From Fulvimarina uroteuthidis (GTDB lineage Bacteria > Pseudomonadota > Alphaproteobacteria > Rhizobiales > Rhizobiaceae): a stretch of DNA of 64,000 nucleotides. Under the pieces are notes generated by a model, which was not told where the DNA came from, searched no databases, and worked only from the letters and a program-made list of their open reading frames with translations. Positions 1-7,320 of the stretch are shown here, piece by piece (the first letter of the stretch is position 1; the number at the start of each line of letters is the position of its first letter). Made by a program: the position numbers and the translations under genes. The stretch spans positions 992,001-1,056,000 of the forward strand of contig NZ_JAXLPB010000001.1 of the NCBI RefSeq assembly GCF_034321785.1, in the 5' to 3' direction.

Positions 1-1
1 C

Positions 2-970
2 GCCGCGCCGGCCAAGCCCGCCGACACGTCGAAGGCCGAGCCCGCGCCGGCCAAGCCGGCCAGGGCGAAAGTCGAGGCCGAAGCGAAGACGGCCAAGGCG
101 TCTCACCCGGCAGCGAAGACCGGCACGGCCAGGAGCGAGACCCAGAAGGCCGACACGAAGACAGCCGAGACGGACAAGACGAGCGCGGGCAAGACGAGCG
201 CGGGCAAGACGAGCGCGGGCAAGAGCAACGCACAACCGGCGAAGACGGCTTCGGAGGCGGCGGACAAGCCGTCCGCCGGCGAGCCCTCGCCCGCCGACGC
301 CAAGCCTTCGAAAGCCGAAGGAGCCAAGGCCGAGCCGGTCAAGGCCGAAACCGCAAAGTCGGCCGTGAAGACGGAGGCTTCTTCGAAGCCGGACGCGAAG
401 GCGGACAGCACCAAGGCAGACGCGAAGGCTGAAAGCGCGAAGGCGGACGCCTCGAAGCCGGCGGCGACGGCGGAGACGTCGAAAGACGGCAAGCCTACCG
501 GGACCAAGCCGGTCGACGCAAAGGCCGAGCCCGCCCCAAAGCCGACCCCAAAGCCGACCGAGGCAAAGCGCGAAGATCAGGGCAAGGCCGCCGATGCGCC
601 GGCCCAGATCGCGACCGACGAAGCAAGGCCCGGGACCGAGAGTGGCGGGTCGACAGCAACACCGGACGAGGCGAAGCCGGTCGCGAAAGCCGCGGCGCCG
701 AAGCCGGACGAGACCGCCGGCAACGCAGGGACCGCGCCTTCGAAAGCCGATGCGCCGAAGAACGCGACCGCGTCCAATCCCGACGCCGCCGCAAGGCCGG
801 AGACGGAGACGAAGACGAACCCGGCACCAGCAGCCGCCGCTGCGGCCGCCGCCAAGGAGCCGGCCAGACGCGAGACGGTGTCGCCATCGCCCGCAAGACG
901 GCCGTCCCCGCCCGCGCCCAAGCCCGGCGGCAACCGCCGCGCGCGCCGCTCGGCGGCCCGCAAGAAATAA
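2..970 (+). CDS. Lys/Ala-rich low-complexity protein, C-terminal part (5' end outside window)
   Basis: The reading frame is already open at base 2 and runs without a stop to TAA at 968-970, so this is the C-terminal 322 residues of a longer protein. It is almost wholly Ala, Lys, Pro, Glu, Thr and Ser, built of degenerate KAE/KAD/KPA-type units, with three exact TSAGK copies early on and a strongly basic end (RRARRSAARKK). No folded domain, membrane segment or signal is visible in this part. The composition resembles histone H1-like or phasin-like tails and long disordered linkers, but nothing identifies a family and the N-terminal domain that would decide is missing. A strong hairpin terminator follows 40 bp downstream. 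The GTG at 365 is internal, not a start. Confidence 0.6.
   Translation, partial: AAPAKPADTSKAEPAPAKPARAKVEAEAKTAKASHPAAKTGTARSETQKADTKTAETDKTSAGKTSAGKTSAGKSNAQPAKTASEAADKPSAGEPSPADAKPSKAEGAKAEPVKAETAKSAVKTEASSKPDAKADSTKADAKAESAKADASKPAATAETSKDGKPTGTKPVDAKAEPAPKPTPKPTEAKREDQGKAADAPAQIATDEARPGTESGGSTATPDEAKPVAKAAAPKPDETAGNAGTAPSKADAPKNATASNPDAAARPETETKTNPAPAAAAAAAAKEPARRETVSPSPARRPSPPAPKPGGNRRARRSAARKK
179..223 (+). repeat. Three exact 15-bp tandem copies (TSAGK)
   Basis: The unit acgagcgcgggcaag occurs three times back to back, in frame, inside the Lys/Ala-rich gene and encodes TSAGK three times. The exact copies point to recent slippage or unequal crossing-over in a gene that tolerates length change. 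Confidence 0.85.
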
Positions 971-978
971 GCCGGCGG

Positions 979-1008
979 CCGGCCTCCTATGTACCGGCCT
1001 CCTATGTA
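979..1008 (+). repeat. Two exact 15-bp tandem copies between gene and terminator
   Basis: The unit ccggcctcctatgta occurs twice in direct tandem just after the stop codon of the Lys/Ala-rich gene and just before the terminator stem. It looks like a local duplication; no function is apparent. Confidence 0.7.
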
Positions 1009-1009
1009 T

Positions 1010-1044
1010 AAGGCCCGGCGCTCCTCAACGGAGTGCCGGGCCTT
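1010..1044 (+). terminator. Rho-independent-like terminator of the Lys/Ala-rich gene
   Basis: A perfect 10-bp outer stem (aaggcccggc at 1010-1019 with gccgggcctt at 1035-1044) continues through a G-T wobble into ctcc/ggag, giving about 15 bp around a 5-nt loop. Only a short T stretch follows. It could also serve the leftward GST gene that ends at 1104. Confidence 0.75.
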
Positions 1045-1103
1045 TATCGTTTCAGCCCGTTTGTCTCACGCGCGCGGCGACGCGATCGCCACGACGCGCC
1101 GCG

Positions 1104-1796
1104 TCAGAAATCCAGATCCGCATAATGCTGCACCGCCGGCACGCCGCGCACCTTTTCGCTGAGGAGCGGCCGGAACGAGGGACGCGACTTGATGCGGCTG
1201 TACCATTCCTTTGCCGCCGGCTCGTTCTCCCACGGGATTTCGCCGAGATAGTCGAGAACCGATAGAGCGGCCGCGGCGGCGAGGTCGGCCTGGGTCATAC
1301 GCGAGCCCGCGAGCCAGTTCCGGTTTTCCGCAAGCCATCCGATGTAGCGCAGATGATGCTTGGAATTGGCGCGGGCGGCGCGGATGGCGCCGGCATCGGG
1401 CGAACCGCCGCCGTCCTCCTTCGACATTTCCAGCTTGAAGACGCGCTCGCGGACCAGATAGCGCGTCACCTCCTGATCGAACTTGTCGATGAACCATTCG
1501 GTGAGACGGCGCACCTCGGCGCGCTCGGCCGGCTTTTCCGGCATCAGGCGCTTGTCGCGGGCGAACACGCCGTGGGTCTCGTCGAGATATTCCCCGACGA
1601 TCACCCCGCCCACCACCGCCGGCCCATCGTCCTCGACCAGCACGGGCAAGGTCGCGGCCGGGTTCATCGCCAGGAACTCCCGCCGACGCTCCCAGGGACG
1701 CTCTTCGACGAGTTCGAGCTTCTCGCCATATTCGCCGGCCAGAAGCCGGATGTAGCGGGAGGCGGCGGACATGGGATGGTGGAAGAGTTTTAGCAT
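1104..1796 (-). CDS. Glutathione S-transferase family protein
   Basis: Predicted cytosolic GST of 230 residues. The N-terminal thioredoxin-like domain (about 1-80) begins MLKLFHHPMSAASR, as in alphaproteobacterial GSTs, and carries the NPAATLPVLV segment with the cis-Pro (about 51) that contacts the glutathione backbone. The rest is the all-alpha domain with the usual motif around NWLAGSRMTQADLAAAAAL. A longer reading from 1847 exists, but its extra 17 residues lie outside the fold, so the ATG at 1796 is preferred; its ribosome site is weak. Substrate is unknown. The next gene, uppP, is divergent and the 188-bp gap should hold both promoters. Family is secure, specific reaction is not. Confidence 0.88.
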   Translation of the reverse strand: MLKLFHHPMSAASRYIRLLAGEYGEKLELVEERPWERRREFLAMNPAATLPVLVEDDGPAVVGGVIVGEYLDETHGVFARDKRLMPEKPAERAEVRRLTEWFIDKFDQEVTRYLVRERVFKLEMSKEDGGGSPDAGAIRAARANSKHHLRYIGWLAENRNWLAGSRMTQADLAAAAALSVLDYLGEIPWENEPAAKEWYSRIKSRPSFRPLLSEKVRGVPAVQHYADLDF

Positions 1797-2035
1797 CTGT
1801 CCTGTATCGATCGCATTCACGTAAGGTTCTGCAGCTATGGAGGGCAAAACGGTTGGGTTTTCACCCGTTTAGACCAAATCACCGCGAAAGAAACATCCCG
1901 GCAGTGTTTGCAGAAATCCGTCAACGGGTGGTGAACGGTTCGCTCGCCGGATAAAGCCACGGCGCAATGCGTCATCACCACACCAAACGATATCGAGAGA
2001 CCCGTGGCCGTCTGCGGGCATAGGGGACAGTAGGT

Positions 2036-2959
2036 ATGGACAACGGCTCGATCATCAATGCCGTCATATTGGGGATCACGGAAGGGCTGACCGAGTTTCT
2101 GCCGGTGTCGTCGACCGGCCACATCCTGTTGCTCGGCCATTTTCTCGGCTTCGAATCGACCGGCTTCGTGTTCGAGATCGTCATCCAGCTCGGCGCGATC
2201 CTGGCGATCCTCCTGGTCTATTTCGCCAGGCTCTGGAAGCTGTTCGTCACCCTGCCGTCCAGCGCGCGCAGCCGGCGCTTCGTCGCCGGCATCCTGCTCG
2301 CCTTCCTGCCGGCGGCCTTCATCGGCGTGCTCGCCCACGGCTTCATCAAGACCGTTCTGTTCGACACGCCCCTCGTCATCTGCGCGGCGCTGATCGTCGG
2401 CGGCATCCTGTTGCTGGTCATCGACAAGATGCCCCTGAAGGTCCGCTACACCGATATCATGGACTATCCGCTTTCGCTCTGCCTGAAGATCGGGATCTTC
2501 CAGTGCCTCGCCATGATTCCCGGCACGTCCCGCTCCGGCGCGACCATTGCGGGCTCGCTCCTGATGGGCACCGACAAGCGCTCGGCGGCCGAATTTTCGT
2601 TCTTTCTCGCCATGCCGACCATGTTCGGCGCCGTCGTCTACGATCTCTACAAGAACCGCGACTATCTCTCCTCGGACGATCTCGGCCTGATGGCGGTGGG
2701 GTTCGTCTGCGCCTTCGTCGCCGCGCTGATCGTCGTGCGCTCGCTTCTCGACTTCGTCACCCGCCACGGATTTGCACCCTTCGCCTGGTGGCGGATCGGT
2801 GTCGGTGTTCTCGGGATCGGTCTGATCTTCGCGCTGTCGCCGGAGGGCGCGATGACCGAGCAGCCGCGCGCCTCGATGAGCGGCGCCGTGACCGGCAGCG
2901 CGTCGAGCGCGTCTGCGGCCCCCGTCACCACCGGGAAGACCGATCGCCCGCACCCCTGA
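2036..2959 (+). CDS. uppP: Undecaprenyl-diphosphatase (BacA/UppP)
   Basis: Integral inner-membrane phosphatase that converts undecaprenyl diphosphate to the monophosphate carrier used for peptidoglycan and other envelope polymers; overproduction of the family gives bacitracin resistance. The 307-residue protein shows both family signatures: EGLTEFLPVSSTGH at residues 16-29 and PGTSRSG at 162-168, with multiple hydrophobic spans between and after them. The last 35 or so residues beyond the final membrane span (Ala/Ser/Thr-rich, ending DRPHP) are an extra cytoplasmic tail compared with typical 265-280 residue members. It converges with the TauE/SafE gene on the other strand. Confidence 0.96.
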   Translation: MDNGSIINAVILGITEGLTEFLPVSSTGHILLLGHFLGFESTGFVFEIVIQLGAILAILLVYFARLWKLFVTLPSSARSRRFVAGILLAFLPAAFIGVLAHGFIKTVLFDTPLVICAALIVGGILLLVIDKMPLKVRYTDIMDYPLSLCLKIGIFQCLAMIPGTSRSGATIAGSLLMGTDKRSAAEFSFFLAMPTMFGAVVYDLYKNRDYLSSDDLGLMAVGFVCAFVAALIVVRSLLDFVTRHGFAPFAWWRIGVGVLGIGLIFALSPEGAMTEQPRASMSGAVTGSASSASAAPVTTGKTDRPHP

Positions 2960-3044
2960 CGAGACCCGTGACGGGCAACGCCCTCTCCTTGCGTGCAGGA
3001 TGGGCTCGGACAGGCGATCGGCGTTGCTTCTGGTCGACGGGGGA

Positions 3045-3845
3045 TCAACCGATCAGGCCGGCCAGTCCTCGCCGCACCAGCTCGAAGGCGAGGACGATCA
3101 GCATGATGTTCAGCGCCTTGCGAAACAGGCGCTCGTCGAGACGTCCGAGCACGCTCGTGCCGGCCAGCGTGCCCAGAAAGCCGGTCACGGTCATCGCGGC
3201 CGCAAGCACCGCATAGGGCCCGAGCACGACGCCGGCGACGAGGAAGGCCGCGACCTTCAGCGCGTGCTGGCTGGCGTTCACGGCCGCCATGGTCGCCACC
3301 ACCTGCTTGCGCTCCGAGAAGGCCCGCGTGAACAGCACGGCATTGAGCGGCCCGCTCGCCCCGACGAACATGGACAGAAACGTCGTGACGGCGCCCGCCA
3401 GCGCGTACTGCCAGTCCTTCAGGCGGCCGAGGGCGGGAAGCTTCAGGACGATCGTCATCATGATGAAGCTGCCGAGAAGGAGCCGCAGCACCGCCTCGGG
3501 AAGCGTCACCACCGTCAGCGCGCCGATCGCCGCGCCGATCAGCCCTCCCAGGATGAACGGCATCGCCTTGTCCCAGCGCACCGCACGGCGCTGGACGCCG
3601 AGCCTGCCGGCATTGGAGGCGAACTGCACGACCCCGTGCAGCGGGATCAGCACCGCGACCGGCAGGGCGAAGCTCATCAAAGCGAGCAGCGTCACCCCGC
3701 CGCCGAGCCCGAAGGCCGCCGTCAGCGCGGAGGTGAAGAAGCTTGCCGCTACGAGGCCGAGCCCGACCCACAGCGGCATGCCGGGCGCAATCCATTCGGC
3801 AAGGGTCACGGTCGATGAGAAGCCTTCGCGCTTGCCTTCGGGCAT
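3045..3845 (-). CDS. TauE/SafE (TSUP) family membrane transporter
   Basis: A 266-residue polytopic membrane protein with about eight hydrophobic spans in two similar halves. The first half has the glycine-rich ALTAAFGLGGGVTLLALMSF stretch and the second has MFVGASGPLNAVLF, typical of the sulfite exporter TauE/SafE family that moves sulfite, sulfoacetate or related anions. Substrate here is unknown. The reading frame stays open upstream to 4988 but only as the shadow of the next gene. The ATG at 3845 lies inside a dispersed repeat, so a GTG at 3809, preceded by gaagg, is a reasonable alternative start. Confidence 0.85.
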   Translation of the reverse strand: MPEGKREGFSSTVTLAEWIAPGMPLWVGLGLVAASFFTSALTAAFGLGGGVTLLALMSFALPVAVLIPLHGVVQFASNAGRLGVQRRAVRWDKAMPFILGGLIGAAIGALTVVTLPEAVLRLLLGSFIMMTIVLKLPALGRLKDWQYALAGAVTTFLSMFVGASGPLNAVLFTRAFSERKQVVATMAAVNASQHALKVAAFLVAGVVLGPYAVLAAAMTVTGFLGTLAGTSVLGRLDERLFRKALNIMLIVLAFELVRRGLAGLIG

Positions 3846-3907
3846 CGGCCCGAAGATCGGAATCGATCTTCGGAAAGACCGATGCGTGAAACCAGGAAGA
3901 TGGGCTA
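3837..3907. repeat. Dispersed intergenic element, copy A
   Basis: About 71 bp with a perfect 10-bp inverted repeat (ccgaagatcg at 3850-3859, cgatcttcgg at 3864-3873). It is clearly related to 37165-37236: both begin ttcgggcatcggccc, share gcgtgaaaccag and end in gatgg(g/t)cta. That final cta is the reverse-strand TAG stop of the neighbouring NDUFA9-like gene, and the left edge contains the annotated ATG of the TauE/SafE gene. The sequence resembles short palindromic elements common in Rhizobiales. Confidence 0.7.
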
Positions 3908-4912
3908 GACGAGGCCGTCCTGGTTTTCCGCATCGAGCCCGCCCGCATGGCGCTGCGGCTTGGTGAACTGCCCCTGCGGGCGGAAGCGCACCAGATAGGT
4001 CGGCAGGATCGTGTCCAGGGTGCGCGGCCGGATACCGAACGCCTCGAGCGTACGGCCCTCGGCGATCGCGGCGTCGGACACCACATTGTCGTTCTGCAGC
4101 TGCTTGACCTGGTCGACCGTCATCGGGGCGCCCGGCAGATATTCCATGTACTTCGCCATTGTGGCCGCGAGCGGGAACGGGATGGTGACGAAGCGACGCT
4201 TGCGGGCGATGATCCGCAGCATCTCCTCCATCAACTGACGGAAGGTCAGGACCTCCGGTCCGCCGAGTTCGTAGATCGTGCCGCCGGCGACCTTGCCGTC
4301 CACCGTGTCGGCGACCGCCTGGGCGACGTCGACGACGTAGATCGGCTGAAACTTCGTCCTGCCGCCGCCCAGAAGCGGCAGCACCGGGGAAAACTTCGTC
4401 ATCTCGGCAAAGCGGTTGAAGAACTCGTCCTCCGGACCGAACACGATCGAGGGGCGCAGAATATAGGCGTCGGGACAGGCCGCGAAGACGGCGGCCTCGC
4501 CGGCCGCCTTCGTGCGGGCGTAACGCGAATTGGCCTCTGCGTCGGCGCCGATCGCCGAGATCTGCGTCATCTTCGCGCCCTCGGCCCTTGCGGCGTCCGC
4601 GACGAGCTTCGCGCCCTTGGACTGGAGCGCGTCGAAGGACTGCTTGCCGCTTTCGGCCAGGATGCCGACGAGATTGATCACATGGTCGGCGCCCTTCACC
4701 GCGCGCTCGACCGACCAGGGATAGCGCAGATTGGCCTGGATCGGCTGGACCTGACCCAAAATGCCCGCCGTCTGGAGATGATAGGCGAGATCCGGCCTGC
4801 GGCAGGCGATCCGCACGCGATGTCCGCGTTTCGTCAGCGCCTGGGTCACGTAGCGGCCGAGAAAGCCCGACCCACCAAACACCACAACCGTCTTGCCCGT
4901 ATCGACCGTCAT
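3905..4912 (-). CDS. NAD(P)-binding protein of the NDUFA9 type (complex I-associated epimerase-like)
   Basis: A 335-residue atypical short-chain dehydrogenase with the Rossmann motif VVFGGSGFLGRYV (GxxGxxG at about 13-19), the segment DHVINLVGIL after strand four, and SRYARTKAAGE holding the Tyr/Lys pair. This architecture matches the alphaproteobacterial homologue of NDUFA9, the accessory subunit of mitochondrial complex I, which binds NADP(H) and is thought to have a structural role. The ATG at 4912 has a good ribosome site (aaggag at 4922-4927, reverse strand). The TauE/SafE gene lies 59 bp downstream on the same strand with only the repeat between, so they may be co-transcribed. Confidence 0.85.
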   Translation of the reverse strand: MTVDTGKTVVVFGGSGFLGRYVTQALTKRGHRVRIACRRPDLAYHLQTAGILGQVQPIQANLRYPWSVERAVKGADHVINLVGILAESGKQSFDALQSKGAKLVADAARAEGAKMTQISAIGADAEANSRYARTKAAGEAAVFAACPDAYILRPSIVFGPEDEFFNRFAEMTKFSPVLPLLGGGRTKFQPIYVVDVAQAVADTVDGKVAGGTIYELGGPEVLTFRQLMEEMLRIIARKRRFVTIPFPLAATMAKYMEYLPGAPMTVDQVKQLQNDNVVSDAAIAEGRTLEAFGIRPRTLDTILPTYLVRFRPQGQFTKPQRHAGGLDAENQDGLV

Positions 4913-5207
4913 CGCCTGTCGCTCCTTGCCGTCGCACCCGTTTTCGAGGGGGACGTTTCCAGCCCGCATCGATCGGGCCCGTTCGCATGTCCCCCGTGTC
5001 CTATAACGAACACATGGGTTTCGCCAGAGCCCATGGCAGGCGGGCACGTCGCTTGGCCGCAGCCGCACGGGCCGCCCCGGCCCCTTGAGTGCCGCCGCCC
5101 GCACCTGCCGACGCCTTGCGCCAGCCGACCCCTCCGCACGTCATTTCACGAAGCCGAAACAAACCGCGTTGACACGCCGCCTGCCAGCTTCTAAAGGCTT
5201 GCCCCGA

Positions 5208-5292
5208 GCCCAGGTGGCGGAATTGGTAGACGCGCACGGTTCAGGTCCGTGTGCCGCAAGGCGTGGAGGTTCGAGTCCTCTCCTGGGCACCA
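5208..5292 (+). tRNA. tRNA-Leu (anticodon CAG)
   Basis: An 85-nt cloverleaf. The acceptor stem GCCCAGG (5208-5214) pairs with CCTGGGC (5282-5288); the anticodon stem cacgg/ccgtg encloses the loop ttCAGgt with the anticodon at 5242-5244; a class II long variable arm lies around tgccgcaaggcgt; the T-arm contains GGTTCGAGTCC. Discriminator A and an encoded CCA end the gene at 5292. CAG reads CUG leucine codons. Confidence 0.98.
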
Positions 5293-5366
5293 AATTCCTG
5301 TCTTGAACGGTCGGATCCGGTTCAGGCAGACACGTCAAACAATCCCCGATGCATGATTGCCGGACA

Positions 5367-5383
5367 GGCCCCCGAAAGGGGCC
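5367..5383. other. Short GC-rich hairpin after tRNA-Leu
   Basis: A perfect ggcccc/ggggcc stem around a cgaaa loop in the 261-bp gap between the tRNA and the thioesterase gene. There is no T tract, so it is only a candidate processing or termination structure. Nothing else was recognised in this gap. Confidence 0.3.
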
Positions 5384-5553
5384 CGAGGTCGGTCCGGGTG
5401 CTGGTCGGGATCCCGTGATTTTACCACCGGCTCCCCTCCCCATCATCGCGTCCCGTTCCGCTTATCGGCCGAAAGCGTCGGCTTGCGCCGTTTGCGACTT
5501 GCTCCTTAAGATTGCGGGCCGGTGCGGCGAAGCGAATCGAGAGGGAACGAGCG

Positions 5554-5949
5554 ATGGACCAGAGCGACGAAATGCCGAGCGGGGACCTCACGGTTCGCAT
5601 TCCGGCCATGCCCGGTGACGCCAATGCCAACGGCGATATCTTCGGGGGCTGGGTCGTGGCGCACATGGACATGGCCGCAGGCATTCGGGCGGCGGAGCGG
5701 GCTCGGGGCCGGGTCGCGACGGTCGCGATCAACACGCTGACCTTCAAGAAGCCCGTGAAGATCGGCGATACGCTCTGCGTCTACACGTCGATCGAAAAGG
5801 TCGGGCGGACATCGATGACCATCCTCATCGAGGCCTGGACGCAGCGGCGCACCTCGCGCGTCGAGACCAAGGTGACGGAAGGCACGTTCGTGATGGTCTC
5901 CATCGACGATGACGGTCGGGCGACCCCCCTGCCGCCGGACGTCGCCTGA
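5554..5949 (+). CDS. Acyl-CoA thioesterase, YciA-like hotdog fold
   Basis: A 131-residue single hotdog-domain protein. The segment MPGDANANGDIFGGWVVAHMDMAAG holds the conserved N-x-x-G-D-I-F-G-G-W strand-helix with the catalytic Asp of YciA/BACH-type acyl-CoA hydrolases. The following strands (VATVAINTLTFKKPVKIGDTLCVYT) and the C-terminal TEGTFVMVSID also fit. It should hydrolyse acyl-CoA to fatty acid and CoA in the cytosol, probably as a hexamer. The ATG at 5554 follows gaggga at a suitable distance; the longer reading from 5512 adds a basic stretch unlike the family. Confidence 0.9.
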   Translation: MDQSDEMPSGDLTVRIPAMPGDANANGDIFGGWVVAHMDMAAGIRAAERARGRVATVAINTLTFKKPVKIGDTLCVYTSIEKVGRTSMTILIEAWTQRRTSRVETKVTEGTFVMVSIDDDGRATPLPPDVA

Positions 5950-5960
5950 CGGTCAAGCCC

Positions 5961-5990
5961 CTCGCCGCCCCTCGCCGCCCCTCGCCGCCC
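5961..5990. repeat. Three exact 10-bp tandem copies
   Basis: The unit ctcgccgccc is repeated three times just after the thioesterase stop codon. A simple local expansion; no function seen. Confidence 0.7.
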
Positions 5991-6146
5991 GCAGCGCGGA
6001 TCGGCGGGCCCGGAGAAGGGGACCGCCCCTCTCCTCTCATCCGGCGCCTATCGACGCAATCGCGGCCTTCAAGGCCGATGCTCACCGCGGGCCGGACGGC
6101 GGGCTCTCTCCGGTGGACCGGAGCGCGGCCGGGCGCGGCCCAGGTC

Positions 6147-7238
6147 TCAGGCAACGCCGATCCGCAGGAGATCGTGCAGGTGGACGAGCCCCACCGGCCG
6201 TGCGTCCGCGACCACCATCAGCGAGGTGATGTTGGACGTGTTGATGGTCTCGAGGGCCGACATGGCCAGCATGTCGGGATGGGCGGTCTTCGGATTGACG
6301 CTCATCACCTCGTCCACGGTCTTGGCCAGGAGATCGGAGGAGATGTGCCGGCGCAGGTCACCATCGGTGATGATGCCGGCAAGCGCGCCCTTCGGCGTCG
6401 TGACAGCGACGCAGCCGAAGCTCTTGCGGGACATTTCGATGATCGCTTCCGACATGGCGGACCCGCTCGCCACCAGCGGCAATTCGGCGCCCGAATGCAT
6501 GATGTCGCCCACCCTGACGAGGCTGGCGCCCAGTTTGCCGCCCGGATGATAGGTGCGGAAATCCTGCGGGGTGAAGCTGCGATGTTCCAGCAGCGCGACG
6601 GCCAGCGCGTCGCCCATGGCGATCTGGAGCGTCGTCGAGGTGGTCGGAGCAAGGCCGTGCGGGCAGGCCTCGGTCACGCGCTTCGGCAAAAGCAGCGTCG
6701 CGTCGGCGGCCCGGCCGAGCGCCGAATTCTCGCGCGAGGTCAGGGCGATCAGCGTGATGCCAAAGCGCCGGGAATAGTCGAGGATCCCCTTCAGTTCGAC
6801 CGTCTCGCCCGACCAGGAGATCGCCAGGATGATGTCATCGGTGCCGATCATGCCGAGATCGCCGTGATTGGCCTCGGCCGCGTGAACGAAGAAGGCCGGG
6901 GTTCCGGTGGAAGCGAAGGTCGCCGCGATCTTGGCGCCGATATGGCCGCTCTTGCCGACGCCCGTCACGACGAGCCGGCCCTTCATCCGCGCGATCGTCT
7001 GCAGCGCGCGCTCGAAGGCCTCTGCCCGCGCGCCCTCGAGATCCTGCGCAAGCGCGTTCAGACCCTCGACCTCCGTCGCGATCGTGCGAAGGGCGGAGGA
7101 AATTGCCGGTGTCCGGTCAGGTGTTCCATCGAAATCGGCAAGGGCTGGCGCGTTCTGGTCGGACAAGTTCGGCTCGTGGATCGTTGCAGGGGGACGGCCT
7201 TGGCCTTCGACAGGCGGCCGCAACGATTCCTTAACCAT
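6147..7238 (-). CDS. kdsD: D-arabinose 5-phosphate isomerase (KpsF/GutQ family)
   Basis: Interconverts ribulose 5-phosphate and arabinose 5-phosphate, the first step to Kdo for lipopolysaccharide. The 363-residue protein has an N-terminal SIS sugar-isomerase domain (about 60-220) with VVTGVGKSGHIGAKIAATF and ISWSGET phosphate-binding loops and the TEACPHGLAPTTSTT signature of this family, followed by two CBS domains (about 240-360; SVNPKTAHPD begins the second). The N-terminal 45 residues are a Pro-rich extension; a downstream start would be needed if they are not translated. The gene is monocistronic here and diverges from the outer-membrane barrel gene. Confidence 0.93.
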   Translation of the reverse strand: MVKESLRPPVEGQGRPPATIHEPNLSDQNAPALADFDGTPDRTPAISSALRTIATEVEGLNALAQDLEGARAEAFERALQTIARMKGRLVVTGVGKSGHIGAKIAATFASTGTPAFFVHAAEANHGDLGMIGTDDIILAISWSGETVELKGILDYSRRFGITLIALTSRENSALGRAADATLLLPKRVTEACPHGLAPTTSTTLQIAMGDALAVALLEHRSFTPQDFRTYHPGGKLGASLVRVGDIMHSGAELPLVASGSAMSEAIIEMSRKSFGCVAVTTPKGALAGIITDGDLRRHISSDLLAKTVDEVMSVNPKTAHPDMLAMSALETINTSNITSLMVVADARPVGLVHLHDLLRIGVA

Positions 7239-7320
7239 AATTCTTCATGGTTTGGCAAAGGCTGCGGCATGTCCGCGGTCCGTCATCGTCACCCGACAGC
7301 GATCGAGATCCGCGCAGCTC

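Noticed and set aside
179..223. Short regular repeats considered as a CRISPR remnant
   Set aside because: They are contiguous 15-bp in-frame copies without spacers, inside a coding region.
3045..4988. A single 647-codon minus-strand frame covering the TauE/SafE gene and the region above
   Set aside because: Its upstream two thirds are a shadow of the NDUFA9-like gene in another frame; the membrane protein begins only at about 3845.
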